Below are positions 26,573 through 36,547 of a stretch of DNA of 64,000 nt, piece after piece. The stretch lies in assembly GCA_045632845.1 (NCBI GenBank), contig JAZQXL010000020.1, positions 1-64,000 on the forward strand, given 5' to 3'. Position 1 is the stretch's first letter, and every line of letters starts with the position of its first letter. The notes beneath the pieces are model-generated. The model was not told the origin of the DNA. It made no database searches and saw nothing but the letters and a program-made list of their open reading frames with translations. The position numbers and the translations under genes are program-made. The DNA is from RGIG4140 sp045632845 (GTDB taxonomy: Bacteria; Pseudomonadota; Alphaproteobacteria; CAAHEQ01; UBA3637).

Positions 26573-28309
26573 ATGTTCAAATACAAATTTCACAAACAAG
26601 GATGGCTTTCAACTGCAGCTTTTGTTGTCTTATTTTCTCTTGTTACCCATGCACAGGGTTTGCCAACTGATGCTGAAAGTGAACGTTTAAGTGACGCAAT
26701 TGCACAAACAAATGGCGATTTTGAAGCTGTCAATCCCAGTTATTTGAATTCATTAGGTATGCAACAAAAAGCATGGAATGATCCAATGTCACACCTTGGG
26801 GAAGGTCAATCAAAACCTGGTTATTCAAAATACACTTGGACACCTGATGTGATTTTACCTGTCCGGTTAAGAGAAGGCATGATGACACTTATCAATTTAC
26901 CAACGTGGGAATTGATTGAAAAAGTTCATATTGGTTCACCTGAATCATTCGGTGGGGAAATTGCTGCACCAAACTCTCTTCTTCTCTATGCAGACCCATC
27001 ATTTATCGGCGTTGATAGCAATATGATTGTTTTTGGTCGCTCAGGCAATCGCTATGTTTTTTATTTAAGAAGCGAAACATATAACACAGAAAAAATTACA
27101 CAGTCTGTTGTAGACATTGTTGTTGGCCCAAGATATACACCTAGTGAACATGGCGGTCGTTTAGGCACCTCAAATGGAATCACAAACCCTGCAGCAAGTC
27201 GTGGATCATTAAGTGGTCGTGGCGCTCCTGGTTGGGCAATTGGAAGAAGTGGTGGTCAAAACCCACAATTTGGAATAAATACAGCTTCAACAGGTCCAAA
27301 AAATTGGTTACAATCCATCCCTGTTGATCCAGAAAGTTTAAGATTTGATGTGGATATTTATATTCCAAACCCATCTGACGTAGATATAGCTCCTGATAAT
27401 GTCTGGAGAGATAACATTTTTACATACATTGACTTGGGACCTAAAGCACTCACAATGACCCAACGCCCTGTTGTAAATTTACTTGTTCAAGAAACTGAAG
27501 TACCAGTCGGATTTAGAACAAGTGGTCCAAATTCTCGTTTAATCGTTGTTGAAGCAATTGGTGATCTTGTATTAAGAAATGGCAAAAAATTGATTTGCTT
27601 AAAATTAAGAAGAGATCCAAGCTCTGGTTTAGAATACACAAGCTACAATGATTCAAATGGTTTCTATAATGGCTCTAGTGCCAAACCAAGCGTTATGAGC
27701 AACGAATCAATTGCAACAGATCCAATGGCTATTGAAGAAGATGCTCAACAAGTTGAACAAGCGCAACAAGTTCAACATCAAACGCAACCTATGCAAGCAT
27801 ATCAAACAGCACCATCCATTATGCCAGAACAATATGCAAATATTCAACCTCAGCCAATGCAAATGGGTATGAATTTGGGATATATGCCTCAACAGCAGTT
27901 TGACATTCAATCCTCTATTTACACCCAAAATATGGCACCAATTCAATCTATCCCTGCCCCAGTTATGACTTCTCCTCAAGCTGTTTCTGGCATTACAGGC
28001 GTGATGAATCAAATGCCTATAGCTACAACTCCAAGCGCTGTTGTTGATAGCGAAACAATTTCTATTGAACTTGGTACACATCCTGATATCGCTCAATTAG
28101 AAAATATTTGGGAAAAGATTTTAGCCAAAAATTCTGATGTCTTAAAAGGATATGAACCATACTATTCTGTTGACACAACAGCTGATGGGAATATGCGTGA
28201 ACTTTTCCGTTTACGTGTTGGGCCAGTCAAAGATGTAACAATTGCCGATAAATTGTGTAAAAAATTAGGCCGCAGAGGATTTGGCTGTTCAGTTGTTAGA
28301 GTTCAATAA
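26573..28309 (+). CDS. virB9: VirB9/TrbG outer-membrane-complex protein with a C-terminal SPOR domain
   Basis: A 578-residue protein with a signal peptide ending LVTHAQ. Residues about 85-190 are the VirB9/CagX N-terminal beta domain (YTWTPDVILPVRLREGM, LPTWELIEKVHIG, NMIVFGRSGNRYVFYLRSE). Residues about 255-350 form the second beta region. A Gln/Met/Pro-rich linker (about 380-490) leads to a C-terminal SPOR-like domain ending LFRLRVGPVKDVTIADKLCK and RRGFGCSVVRV. Ordinary VirB9 proteins have about 250-300 residues and no SPOR domain; SPOR binds peptidoglycan stripped of peptides. AGAGGAGAG lies before the ATG. VirB9 pairs with VirB7 and VirB10 in the core complex. Confidence 0.82.
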   Translation: MFKYKFHKQGWLSTAAFVVLFSLVTHAQGLPTDAESERLSDAIAQTNGDFEAVNPSYLNSLGMQQKAWNDPMSHLGEGQSKPGYSKYTWTPDVILPVRLREGMMTLINLPTWELIEKVHIGSPESFGGEIAAPNSLLLYADPSFIGVDSNMIVFGRSGNRYVFYLRSETYNTEKITQSVVDIVVGPRYTPSEHGGRLGTSNGITNPAASRGSLSGRGAPGWAIGRSGGQNPQFGINTASTGPKNWLQSIPVDPESLRFDVDIYIPNPSDVDIAPDNVWRDNIFTYIDLGPKALTMTQRPVVNLLVQETEVPVGFRTSGPNSRLIVVEAIGDLVLRNGKKLICLKLRRDPSSGLEYTSYNDSNGFYNGSSAKPSVMSNESIATDPMAIEEDAQQVEQAQQVQHQTQPMQAYQTAPSIMPEQYANIQPQPMQMGMNLGYMPQQQFDIQSSIYTQNMAPIQSIPAPVMTSPQAVSGITGVMNQMPIATTPSAVVDSETISIELGTHPDIAQLENIWEKILAKNSDVLKGYEPYYSVDTTADGNMRELFRLRVGPVKDVTIADKLCKKLGRRGFGCSVVRVQ

Positions 28310-28338
28310 TTTTCACTTCATAAAAAAATGGGATTGCG

Positions 28339-31300
28339 ATGCAAGAAAACAGAGGATTAAGCTCAAGCGAGCAATATGTAAAGAAAAGTAATCGAAAACT
28401 CTTATTTGGAGGGATTTTACTTCTTCTTGTGTTTTTTATAGCACTGGCCTTTATTTCCAACAAATCTTCGCATCAAGAGGTACAGCCTAATATTGACTTT
28501 ATCGATTCAACTGTGCCAGGCATCGATGAAAACGATTCATCTGTGAATGTTTTTACAAGAGGTAATGCTCAACTTAAAGTTGTCCCAGAACAAATTGATA
28601 TGAATAATGTTGTTATTGGGTCACAAGTTGAAGCAACCATTAATTTAACAGCCGAAAACACACCTATTATTTATAAAGGCTCCGCCTTTGTAAATGAACA
28701 GCAAGACGGCTTTGCAATTGAAACAACATGTAAAACTGATGAAAGTTTACCTGTTGGATCTGGTTGTCTTATCAAAGTATTGTGGAACCCTGTTTCACTT
28801 CGACAACTGCAAAATATTTTGACAATTGAGTGGAAAGAAGATTCACAAACAAGTTTTGAAATCAAAAAGACAACAGTTCAAGTCAAAGCTCAATCAACTG
28901 ACTCAAAAGATTGCGTTATCTGCGAAACAGCTTCAAAAGATGATGCCGTTAAAGATCAAAAATACGCCATGGGCCCCGATGGGAAATTATACCCCGTGAA
29001 TGAAGATGGCTCCATTGTAGTTGATGGTGAAGTTATCAAACCAACAAAAGATGGTTTATATATCAATAGCAAGGGTGAAATTGTTGCAGTTGCTGTTCCT
29101 GATAAATTGCCTTTAAACTTAAAAAATGAAGTAATGGGTAAAATTTCTCCAAATGGTGACGTTATTTCACCTGAAGGAGAAAAACTTGGACGCTTGCTCG
29201 GAGATGATACAATTGTTGATACAAACCTTAAAGTATTAGGGGCCGCTGTTCCAATTGTATCTGCTATGGATATGAATGGTATTATCATCGGGAAAATGCA
29301 AGATGATGGTACAATTGTAAACGCTCAAGGAGCCGTTATTGGTAAACCACTTGCTAACGGATCAATTGCAAATTTGAGCAATACTGTTATCGGATTTTTA
29401 AGACCTTGGGGATTAGTATCTAATTTAACAGGAAAAGTAATTGGGGCAATTATTCCTGACGGAACAATCTTAGATGCAAAGCAAACCGTTATAGGTACAA
29501 TCAAACCAAATGGGTTAGCCGTCAGTCCCACAAACGACTTGATTGGCGGAACAATTCCACAAGGCGTTGTTGTTGCACCTGGCTGCCAAACAGTTGGTCG
29601 TGTTCTTCAAAATGGGGATATTAAAGATTCATATGATCAAACAGTTGGAAAAGTTTTAATTGATGGATCTGCCATTAACGCTGAAGGCGCTGATATTGGT
29701 GCTGTTGTTTCCCAAGGATTGGTCCTAAACGAAAAGGGAGAAACCGTTGGTTTTGTTAACTCTGAAGGAAAAGCGGTCGGTCCAAAAGGAAATGTTATCG
29801 GATGCGTCAATACAGATGGATCTGTTTCAGCAGGCAAAAAATCTGTTGGTGGAATTATGCCAAAAGGCCGTGTCATTGGGTATGGTTGTCAACAAGTTGG
29901 TGCCACATTCCCAGATGGTTCTGTTATCAATGATAACGTCATTTCAATTGGTAAAGTTATGACAGATTCCTATGTCAAAGACTCTACAAACAAAATTATC
30001 GGCGTTGTTATTCCACGTGCTTCAGCTATTGCTGATGGATGCCGTTTATTAGGTCTTATCTCTGTTTCAGGTAATATTACAGATATATCAGACAACATTG
30101 TTGGATGTATGACGCCTGATAAAACAGTTATCAATAGAGAAGGAAAAACAATTGGAGCACTTGCCATCAAAGGCATTGTGGTTAATAAAGATGGAAACGT
30201 TATTGGCCGTGTTCGTTTAGATGGTAAAGTAATGGATCTTCAAGGCAAAGTTATTGGTTGTTTACAAGAAGACGGCTCTGTGATCTCGACTGAAACTGGG
30301 GAAATCATTGGTCATGCCATTAACACAGGAACAAATGCATCAAAGTCTGGTGTTATTCTTGATGCTAACGGAAATCCAACTGGGTGGACAATTGTTGGAA
30401 ACAAAGTCTACGATGCAAACGGAAATGAAATTGGAACCATTGATGAAAATGGTATTGTTTCCGCTGCAAATGGTAAATTTTTGGGTGTTATTCCACCTGA
30501 TGGGGTTATTTTCTCACCAGATGGGTTAATTTTGGGTAGATACAACTCAAAAACAGGTTATGCTGTCAATAATGATGGCGAAAGATTTGGTCGTGTATTA
30601 CCTGAATTAACAGTTATCAATGGCGAATCAAATCAAATTATCGGAACACTTATTGCTAACAATACTTCATTTATGGATACATCTAATACCTATTTAGCTA
30701 CAATGGCTGTTGATGGTACACTTAAAAATAAAAATAACGAGGTTGTTGGTGCAATTCGGGCAAATAGAACCGTCACAAACAAAGAAGGAAAAATTTTAGG
30801 ATATGAAATTCCAAAAGGAAAAATCCTTTCTGTTTACGGAAAAGAAATTGGTTCAGTTAACGATGCTGGGGAGGTTCTTTCTTTGAAAAAATCGCCTATT
30901 GGTAAAATATTGCCAAATGGTATCGCTGTTTCACCTGACAACAAGATTTTAGGGGGTGTCTTTAAACGCTTATCTGTTGCAATGGGACCAGAAGAATTAT
31001 TGGGTTACCCAAGTGTTACAGGTGCGATTATGGATAAAAACGGCAGCGTTATTGGACAAGCAACACCTTTTGGAATTGCCATTTCTGATGAAGGTGTTAT
31101 TGGGAGAATGCTTTCTTTTGGAACATATTTAAACCATCAAAACAAATTGATTGGCTGGACATCCTTTGATGCTGATTTAACAGGAACAACTGGCAGATCA
31201 ATTGGCCGATTAACAGCAAATGGTTTGGCACTAGACAAAACAGGTGAACAACTTGGCTATATTGCCAAAAAAGGGGTTGCAGTCAACACAACGGGTAGAT

Positions 31301-34300
31301 TCTTTGGATATCTATCTATTGACAACACCATTCAAACAGAAAAAGGCAAAGGCTCCTTATATGCCTCCGATTACATTTACAACAATATGGATGAAGCAAT
31401 TGCAAGAATTCTTCCTGTTGGTATCGGGGTTGATAATAATGGTAAATATGCAGGTTGGTTAAAAGAAAACGGAACCATCGGAACTGAAAAAGACACACTT
31501 GGTTTTGTTTTAAATGATAACCGTATTATCAATGCAAAAGGTGACATTAAAGGGACATTTATTCCTCTTAATTCTGTTGCCTACACTGACTATTCAAAAA
31601 ATGCATGGTTTATTAATGAAACAGGCCAAGTTGCCACACCTAAAGGTCAAATAAAAGGATCTGTTATTGCACCAAAAACCGTTATGTCAGAAGGTAGTAT
31701 TATTGCAAAATTGACAGACAAGGACTTGTTCGTTGCTGAATTAACAACATCTAAAGTTTCAACCATCACTTCTGTAACAGGTGAAACAGTCCAACTTGGA
31801 ACACAAAAACCAACTGGTTCAATTATGCTCAGCTCATATGCTGCTGGATTGACAAAGCAAATTCAAGGTGCAACTGTTCAAGAAGGTGCAGCTGTTTCTA
31901 ATTCTTTGAACTCAATTGGTCGAGAAATTATGAATGGTAGCGTTCTCCTTCGCGGAAAGAAAGAAGCAACTGTTGCTGGTACAAGGGCCTTATATGATGA
32001 AAAAGACAACGTTCGAGGCATGATTTTACCAATCTCAACTTTCATTGGAAAAACAGGTTTGTTATTAGGTCAATCACCAGCAGCTTCTTCCATCATTAAT
32101 ATGGATGGAAAAACAATTGCTGTTCAAATGCCTCTAGGATTCGCATTATCAAGCGAAAATCTCTGGGCTGGTGGACAAGCTCCATTTGGAATGGCTGTTG
32201 ACGATGATGCAAATATTTTAGGTACAATTGCTGCAGACGGAGCCGTTATTGGCAAATCTGGTCAAATGGTTGCAAGAGCTTTAAGTGATGGCGCAGCAGC
32301 CGATATTCAAGATAGATCTCTTTACAATGTTATGCCATACAAAGGTGGTGTTGTCGCACAAGGGTTAGCATTTAGCTATCGCGGGAAAATCTTAGGTAGA
32401 ACAACACTGGCTGGTGATATTTTGGATGAAAGTGATAACAAAACATTCCGTATTTTAGATGATGGAACAATTTTAGGTAAAGATGAACCATTGGTTGGGG
32501 CTATATTACCATTCTATACTGCTGCATCACAAGAGGGCGAATTTATGGGAACTCTTACAGGTAATGGACAGGTTATTTCACCAAATGGGGAATTGAAAGG
32601 TAAAATTGCAGTCAACGCTACAGTCAAACAAAGTGAGTTCAAAATTATTGGGGCATTAATTCCATCCACATTAATCACAAATGATTGTAAAGTAGTTGGT
32701 CAAGCCACCTTCAATGGTCAAGTTATCGATTCAAAAGGAACCGTCCTTGGTAAAATTATGCCTGACAAATGGGCTCTTAGTCCATCAGGTGAAAAAATTG
32801 GTCGCGTTACAAGAGTTGGTATTGTTATTTCAAATGAAGGAAATTATCTTGGTCGTACAATGCCTGATTCAACCGTTGTTGATACAAGCGGTATAAACAT
32901 TGGTTGTAGCAGAAATGATGGCAGCGTTGTTGATCACAGAACTGGTGAAGTTATTGGTAGAACATTAGAAAGAGGCTTAGTCCTTGATAAAGATGGAAAA
33001 CCAATTGGTCGTGTAAAAGCAGATGGATCAGTTGTAAATGCCGCAGGCGAAGTTATCGGAAAAGTACGCGCTGATGGTTCTGTTGTTGATAAAGATGGCA
33101 ATGTCATTGGTCGCATGGTTTCAAGAGATGAAGAACTTTTGTTTGATGAAAATGGCAACATCAAAGGAACTTTCGCTGCAGATGGAACCTTTAGAGATAA
33201 AAAAGGCAATGTAGTCTTTAGAGTTGATAAAGATGGTAACATCTATGACAAAAACGGTAAGTTGATTGGTCGTCTTGACGAAGATGGAAATTTCACGACC
33301 TTAACGGGAGAAAAAATCCCTGGTGGTGAATTAACTGTCTTAATGGACAAAGATGGTAACGTTATCGGAATTGTTTCTGGTTGTGATGTTATCAATCCCC
33401 AAAATGAAAAAATTGGTACAATTTCAGCTGATGGCAGTGTTGTAGACTTAAATGGGAACATCTTTGCCTACATTTTAGGAAACGGAACTATCTTGGATAA
33501 AGATAGAAATGAACTAGGTCAAGTTAGTGGAACAGCTGTTAATTTAGATCGTTGCGGAATCAAGACATTAACAGACGAAGAACTAATGGCTCTTGAAAAC
33601 AAAGGAAAAATTATCCGTGATAAAGATGGCAATATCCGTAACTGGAAAATTGTTGGAAACAAGGTCTATGATGAAAACGGAAATCTCATCGGATATGTTG
33701 ATGAAAATGGCAACATTTATGACTTAGATGGCAATTTAATTGGAACAGTTGAAGATGCCGCCTCTCAATATGGTCGTGGCGTTTCTGGAAAAGGTATCGT
33801 CATCGGAGGTCAAGCTTATAAAGTTAGTGAAAAAGGTGAAATCTTAGATGATGAAGGAATGATTATCGGGTACATGGAAAATGGGAAACCATACACCATT
33901 GATCACAGATTAATCACAGCAAGCGGAGATTCTCAAGGCCGTATTCGCCCAAGCATCATTGAAAAGAGAATTAAACCATCCAAAGAACAAATCCAACAAA
34001 TGCAAGAAATTCTTTCACAAAAAAGAGAAAGTATGAGTGCTGGTATGCAATCAAGAGGTTTAATCACTCCCAATAAACGCATTCAAGCAATGGGTCGCAA
34101 AAAAACAGATGCAAACTGGAGTTCTATTGGCATCAACAAAATTGTATCTTCTTACCCTGTTGATATGTCACGAATGATTTTAAAAGACAAAGCTATTCCA
34201 GCAGTTTTAACAAGATCAATTGACTCTCGATATGCAAATATGCCTGTTACTGCCATTGTTGAAAGACATATTTATTCTGAAAAAGGACGTAATATTATCA

Positions 34301-35121
34301 TTCCTGCAGGCAGCCGTTTGATTGGTACATTTGCAGGCGAACAAGGGCAAGACAAACGCGTTGCAAAACTTGAAATCACTTGGGAACGTTTGATTAGACC
34401 AGATGGTGGCGCTTTTTCATTTGCAGCAACATCTGGTGACGCTCAAGGCCGCGGTGGTATTGCAGCTTACTTAGACGATCAATTAGTCGAAAAATTCGGT
34501 AAACCAGTTATGACAAGTGTTGTAACATCTGCAATCTCATACATGATGGCAACAAATGATGATATCTATCAAGATCAATATGGTAATACCATCACCTCAT
34601 CAAGAACAGAAGCTGCAAACGATGCACGTGAAAACTTCATCAATTCAATGCAAACAATCTTCGATCAGCTCATTGCAGATGCAGCAAACATTCCTGTTGT
34701 TATTTTTGTTCCATCAGGTACACGTTTAACAGTTTTTGCGAATGAAGACTTATGGCTCCGTTCTGAAGAAGATGACATCGAAGAAGCTGAAGAAGTTTCA
34801 ACAGAAATTCAAAAACCTAATACCCCTTCTTGGACACAAAAACGAGCAGAAATGGTAGCTGAACAAGAAGAGGAAGAAGTAGAATCTGAGGAAGAAAATG
34901 AAGAAGTTACACCTTATGAAAGCTCTTCATCAAAAGATGAAATATACTATAAACCAATTGATAGAGAATCTATAAAAACAGAAGAATCAACACCTGTAAG
35001 TGAAGAAGAAAATGACAACGAACCTATTTACAAAGCCGATACTGTTGAAAAAAAATCTATCAAAGAAAGAAAGATCTCACCTGTTTTACCAAAAACAGGC
35101 GCAACGGATAAATTGTTTTAA
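28339..35121 (+). CDS. virB10: Giant VirB10/TrbI protein with a long 17-residue repeat array
   Basis: A 2260-residue protein. Residues 21-40 are a transmembrane helix (LLFGGILLLLVFFIALAFIS), followed by an Ig-like/ASH-type domain (about 75-200) with cysteines. Residues 209-1870 form a repeat array with a 17-residue period, best seen in IGRVKADGSVVNAAGEV next to IGKVRADGSVVDKDGNV. The VirB10/TrbI domain occupies about 1935-2150 (SRYANMPVTAIVERHIYSE, IIIPAGSRLIGTFAGEQGQD). An acidic tail closes the chain. VirB10 bridges both membranes; usual lengths are 350-500. A long repeat region before the VirB10 domain recalls DotG/IcmE of Dot/Icm systems, but the neighbours are VirB-type. It overlaps nothing and precedes virB11 by 14 bp. 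Confidence 0.88.
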   Translation: MQENRGLSSSEQYVKKSNRKLLFGGILLLLVFFIALAFISNKSSHQEVQPNIDFIDSTVPGIDENDSSVNVFTRGNAQLKVVPEQIDMNNVVIGSQVEATINLTAENTPIIYKGSAFVNEQQDGFAIETTCKTDESLPVGSGCLIKVLWNPVSLRQLQNILTIEWKEDSQTSFEIKKTTVQVKAQSTDSKDCVICETASKDDAVKDQKYAMGPDGKLYPVNEDGSIVVDGEVIKPTKDGLYINSKGEIVAVAVPDKLPLNLKNEVMGKISPNGDVISPEGEKLGRLLGDDTIVDTNLKVLGAAVPIVSAMDMNGIIIGKMQDDGTIVNAQGAVIGKPLANGSIANLSNTVIGFLRPWGLVSNLTGKVIGAIIPDGTILDAKQTVIGTIKPNGLAVSPTNDLIGGTIPQGVVVAPGCQTVGRVLQNGDIKDSYDQTVGKVLIDGSAINAEGADIGAVVSQGLVLNEKGETVGFVNSEGKAVGPKGNVIGCVNTDGSVSAGKKSVGGIMPKGRVIGYGCQQVGATFPDGSVINDNVISIGKVMTDSYVKDSTNKIIGVVIPRASAIADGCRLLGLISVSGNITDISDNIVGCMTPDKTVINREGKTIGALAIKGIVVNKDGNVIGRVRLDGKVMDLQGKVIGCLQEDGSVISTETGEIIGHAINTGTNASKSGVILDANGNPTGWTIVGNKVYDANGNEIGTIDENGIVSAANGKFLGVIPPDGVIFSPDGLILGRYNSKTGYAVNNDGERFGRVLPELTVINGESNQIIGTLIANNTSFMDTSNTYLATMAVDGTLKNKNNEVVGAIRANRTVTNKEGKILGYEIPKGKILSVYGKEIGSVNDAGEVLSLKKSPIGKILPNGIAVSPDNKILGGVFKRLSVAMGPEELLGYPSVTGAIMDKNGSVIGQATPFGIAISDEGVIGRMLSFGTYLNHQNKLIGWTSFDADLTGTTGRSIGRLTANGLALDKTGEQLGYIAKKGVAVNTTGRFFGYLSIDNTIQTEKGKGSLYASDYIYNNMDEAIARILPVGIGVDNNGKYAGWLKENGTIGTEKDTLGFVLNDNRIINAKGDIKGTFIPLNSVAYTDYSKNAWFINETGQVATPKGQIKGSVIAPKTVMSEGSIIAKLTDKDLFVAELTTSKVSTITSVTGETVQLGTQKPTGSIMLSSYAAGLTKQIQGATVQEGAAVSNSLNSIGREIMNGSVLLRGKKEATVAGTRALYDEKDNVRGMILPISTFIGKTGLLLGQSPAASSIINMDGKTIAVQMPLGFALSSENLWAGGQAPFGMAVDDDANILGTIAADGAVIGKSGQMVARALSDGAAADIQDRSLYNVMPYKGGVVAQGLAFSYRGKILGRTTLAGDILDESDNKTFRILDDGTILGKDEPLVGAILPFYTAASQEGEFMGTLTGNGQVISPNGELKGKIAVNATVKQSEFKIIGALIPSTLITNDCKVVGQATFNGQVIDSKGTVLGKIMPDKWALSPSGEKIGRVTRVGIVISNEGNYLGRTMPDSTVVDTSGINIGCSRNDGSVVDHRTGEVIGRTLERGLVLDKDGKPIGRVKADGSVVNAAGEVIGKVRADGSVVDKDGNVIGRMVSRDEELLFDENGNIKGTFAADGTFRDKKGNVVFRVDKDGNIYDKNGKLIGRLDEDGNFTTLTGEKIPGGELTVLMDKDGNVIGIVSGCDVINPQNEKIGTISADGSVVDLNGNIFAYILGNGTILDKDRNELGQVSGTAVNLDRCGIKTLTDEELMALENKGKIIRDKDGNIRNWKIVGNKVYDENGNLIGYVDENGNIYDLDGNLIGTVEDAASQYGRGVSGKGIVIGGQAYKVSEKGEILDDEGMIIGYMENGKPYTIDHRLITASGDSQGRIRPSIIEKRIKPSKEQIQQMQEILSQKRESMSAGMQSRGLITPNKRIQAMGRKKTDANWSSIGINKIVSSYPVDMSRMILKDKAIPAVLTRSIDSRYANMPVTAIVERHIYSEKGRNIIIPAGSRLIGTFAGEQGQDKRVAKLEITWERLIRPDGGAFSFAATSGDAQGRGGIAAYLDDQLVEKFGKPVMTSVVTSAISYMMATNDDIYQDQYGNTITSSRTEAANDARENFINSMQTIFDQLIADAANIPVVIFVPSGTRLTVFANEDLWLRSEEDDIEEAEEVSTEIQKPNTPSWTQKRAEMVAEQEEEEVESEEENEEVTPYESSSSKDEIYYKPIDRESIKTEESTPVSEEENDNEPIYKADTVEKKSIKERKISPVLPKTGATDKLF
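28963..33950 (+). repeat. 51-bp-period coding repeat array in virB10
   Basis: The encoded unit is I-G-x-h-x-x-x-G-x-h-x-x-x-x-G-x-h (h hydrophobic), 17 residues or 51 bp. At that period the span would hold about ninety units; several are interrupted or degenerate, and the exact number is not counted. The DNA of the copies is strongly diverged, so the array is old, unlike the near-identical repeats at 225-1100. Confidence 0.85.
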
Positions 35122-35135
35122 CAAAGGGAGAAAAG

Positions 35136-36125
35136 ATGGGGGAAATTTCTATTACTGACACCTATAAGGTTTTAGAATCAGCTCTGCGTCCACTTTCTTA
35201 TTGGTATAACCAAGATAATGTTGAAGAAGTTGCTGTTGATTCTCCAGGCGGTATTTGGTTACGCTTGCGAGGTCGCCACGCCCATCCTTGGCATTATTAT
35301 GAAGATCCCAAATTAACCAGAGAATTTTTAAATAATATTATGTATATTATTGCAAATTCTTACGATTATGCTTTTGACCCAGGACAAGGAACACCAACTG
35401 TATATGCAACTCTTCCTGGTGGACACCGTTTTACAGGTATTGCTGGCAGAAATGTTATGTATGACAATAACGATTTAACTGGTGGTATTGCTATGGCTAT
35501 TCGTGTTTATAAAGAAGATGTTTCTATTTCTATGAGTGACTTTGGTCTAAATGAAGGAGCCAGACTTCGCCCACTCAACCGTTTGAAACAAGTCGAGGAT
35601 CCCGATGATCCTTTCGAACGATTAATGCTTTCAATCAAAAGAGGTGACCATGTTTTAATCAGCGGGGCAACCGCAACGGGTAAAACAACATTCTTAAACA
35701 ATTTAATTAAAGTCTTAGATCCTCACAAACGGATTTTAACCATCGAAGATACAAGGGAATTGATTGTCCCTCACAAAAATAGAGTTCATATCGTTCTTCC
35801 TCGTACAGAATTGACCAATAATTTTGATTATAAAAAAGTGATCGACCTTGCTGTACGTTTTACACCAGATGCAATTATTGGTGGTGAAATTTCAACATCC
35901 AATGCGGGTGCCCTATGGGAATTGATGGGATCTGGTCACGACAACTGTTTTGCAACAATTCACGCAGAAAGTCCTGATGCCGCCTATAAAGCTTTTATTG
36001 GTCGTATTTTACACTCTTATCCAACAACTGATCGTGAAAAAACATATCGTGAAATGAAAGAAAAACTCCGAGTTGTTCAAATTAACCGTGATGGCAATAT
36101 TCGTGCAGTTACAGAAGTCACCTGA
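35136..36125 (+). CDS. virB11: VirB11-family secretion ATPase
   Basis: A 329-residue hexameric traffic ATPase of the type IV secretion family, cytoplasmic at the inner membrane. Walker A is GATATGKT (residues 177-184). The Asp box EDTREL, Walker B-like DAIIGGEIS and the His box SGHDNCFATIHAES are all present, and the N-terminal domain is complete. AAAGGGAGAAAAG precedes the ATG. It is the last recognisable gene of the locus, with a terminator just behind it. No virD4 follows, in contrast to Rickettsiales. Confidence 0.93.
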   Translation: MGEISITDTYKVLESALRPLSYWYNQDNVEEVAVDSPGGIWLRLRGRHAHPWHYYEDPKLTREFLNNIMYIIANSYDYAFDPGQGTPTVYATLPGGHRFTGIAGRNVMYDNNDLTGGIAMAIRVYKEDVSISMSDFGLNEGARLRPLNRLKQVEDPDDPFERLMLSIKRGDHVLISGATATGKTTFLNNLIKVLDPHKRILTIEDTRELIVPHKNRVHIVLPRTELTNNFDYKKVIDLAVRFTPDAIIGGEISTSNAGALWELMGSGHDNCFATIHAESPDAAYKAFIGRILHSYPTTDREKTYREMKEKLRVVQINRDGNIRAVTEVT

Positions 36126-36151
36126 AAAAAGCAATACTTTACTCAGGTTAA

Positions 36152-36188
36152 AATACTTTTTTATCTACATAAAAAAGTATTTTTTTTA
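36152..36188 (+). terminator. Terminator after virB11
   Basis: Perfect 13-bp arms AATACTTTTTTAT (36152-36164) and their complement (36169-36181), with a 4-base loop, followed by T residues. It is weak in GC but lies 27 bp after the virB11 stop and marks the end of the operon. Confidence 0.7.
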
Positions 36189-36259
36189 TTTATATACCTC
36201 TTGATTTTTGTATTATATGTATTATATGTACTATATCAACAAAAAAATAAGGAGGCAAT

Positions 36260-36547
36260 ATGTTATCACAAGAAGAAAAAGCAAAACGATATGAAATTAT
36301 TGAACGAGGTATTCAAAAAAGAATTCAACGAATTCAAGATGATTTGATGATTGATTTAAAATGTCCACTCAACAAAATACCAACCAGAGAATTAGAACGC
36401 AGCGTTGAGGAAGAATTAAAATACTACCTTGATGAACTTTTTGCAGGACAAGCTGAACCTTTTTTTCTGTTTGACTGTATTATTAGTGAAAACGCACCCG
36501 TATCTTTAAGTTATGGAAACCCTCATAAACGAAAAATTATTAATTAA
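36260..36547 (+). CDS. Conserved-looking small hypothetical protein
   Basis: A 95-residue, mostly helical, charged cytoplasmic protein (LSQEEKAKRYEIIERGIQKR at the N-terminus). No signal peptide and no motif that I recognise. AAGGAGGCAAT is an excellent ribosome site, which supports it as a real gene. It has its own AT-rich upstream region behind the virB11 terminator, so a link to secretion is unproven. Its 3' end overlaps the convergent peroxiredoxin gene by 8 bp. Confidence 0.6.
   Translation: MLSQEEKAKRYEIIERGIQKRIQRIQDDLMIDLKCPLNKIPTRELERSVEEELKYYLDELFAGQAEPFFLFDCIISENAPVSLSYGNPHKRKIIN

Noticed and set aside
19191..28309. Integrated conjugative element around the virB genes
   Set aside because: No relaxase, coupling protein, integrase or attachment repeats are visible at the locus borders; xerD at 12935 is the chromosomal recombinase.
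19191..36125. Assignment of the secretion locus to a Dot/Icm (type IVB) system
   Set aside because: The repeat-bearing VirB10 recalls DotG, but the VirB8, VirB9/TrbG and VirB11 proteins are of the VirB kind and no other Icm/Dot component is recognisable.
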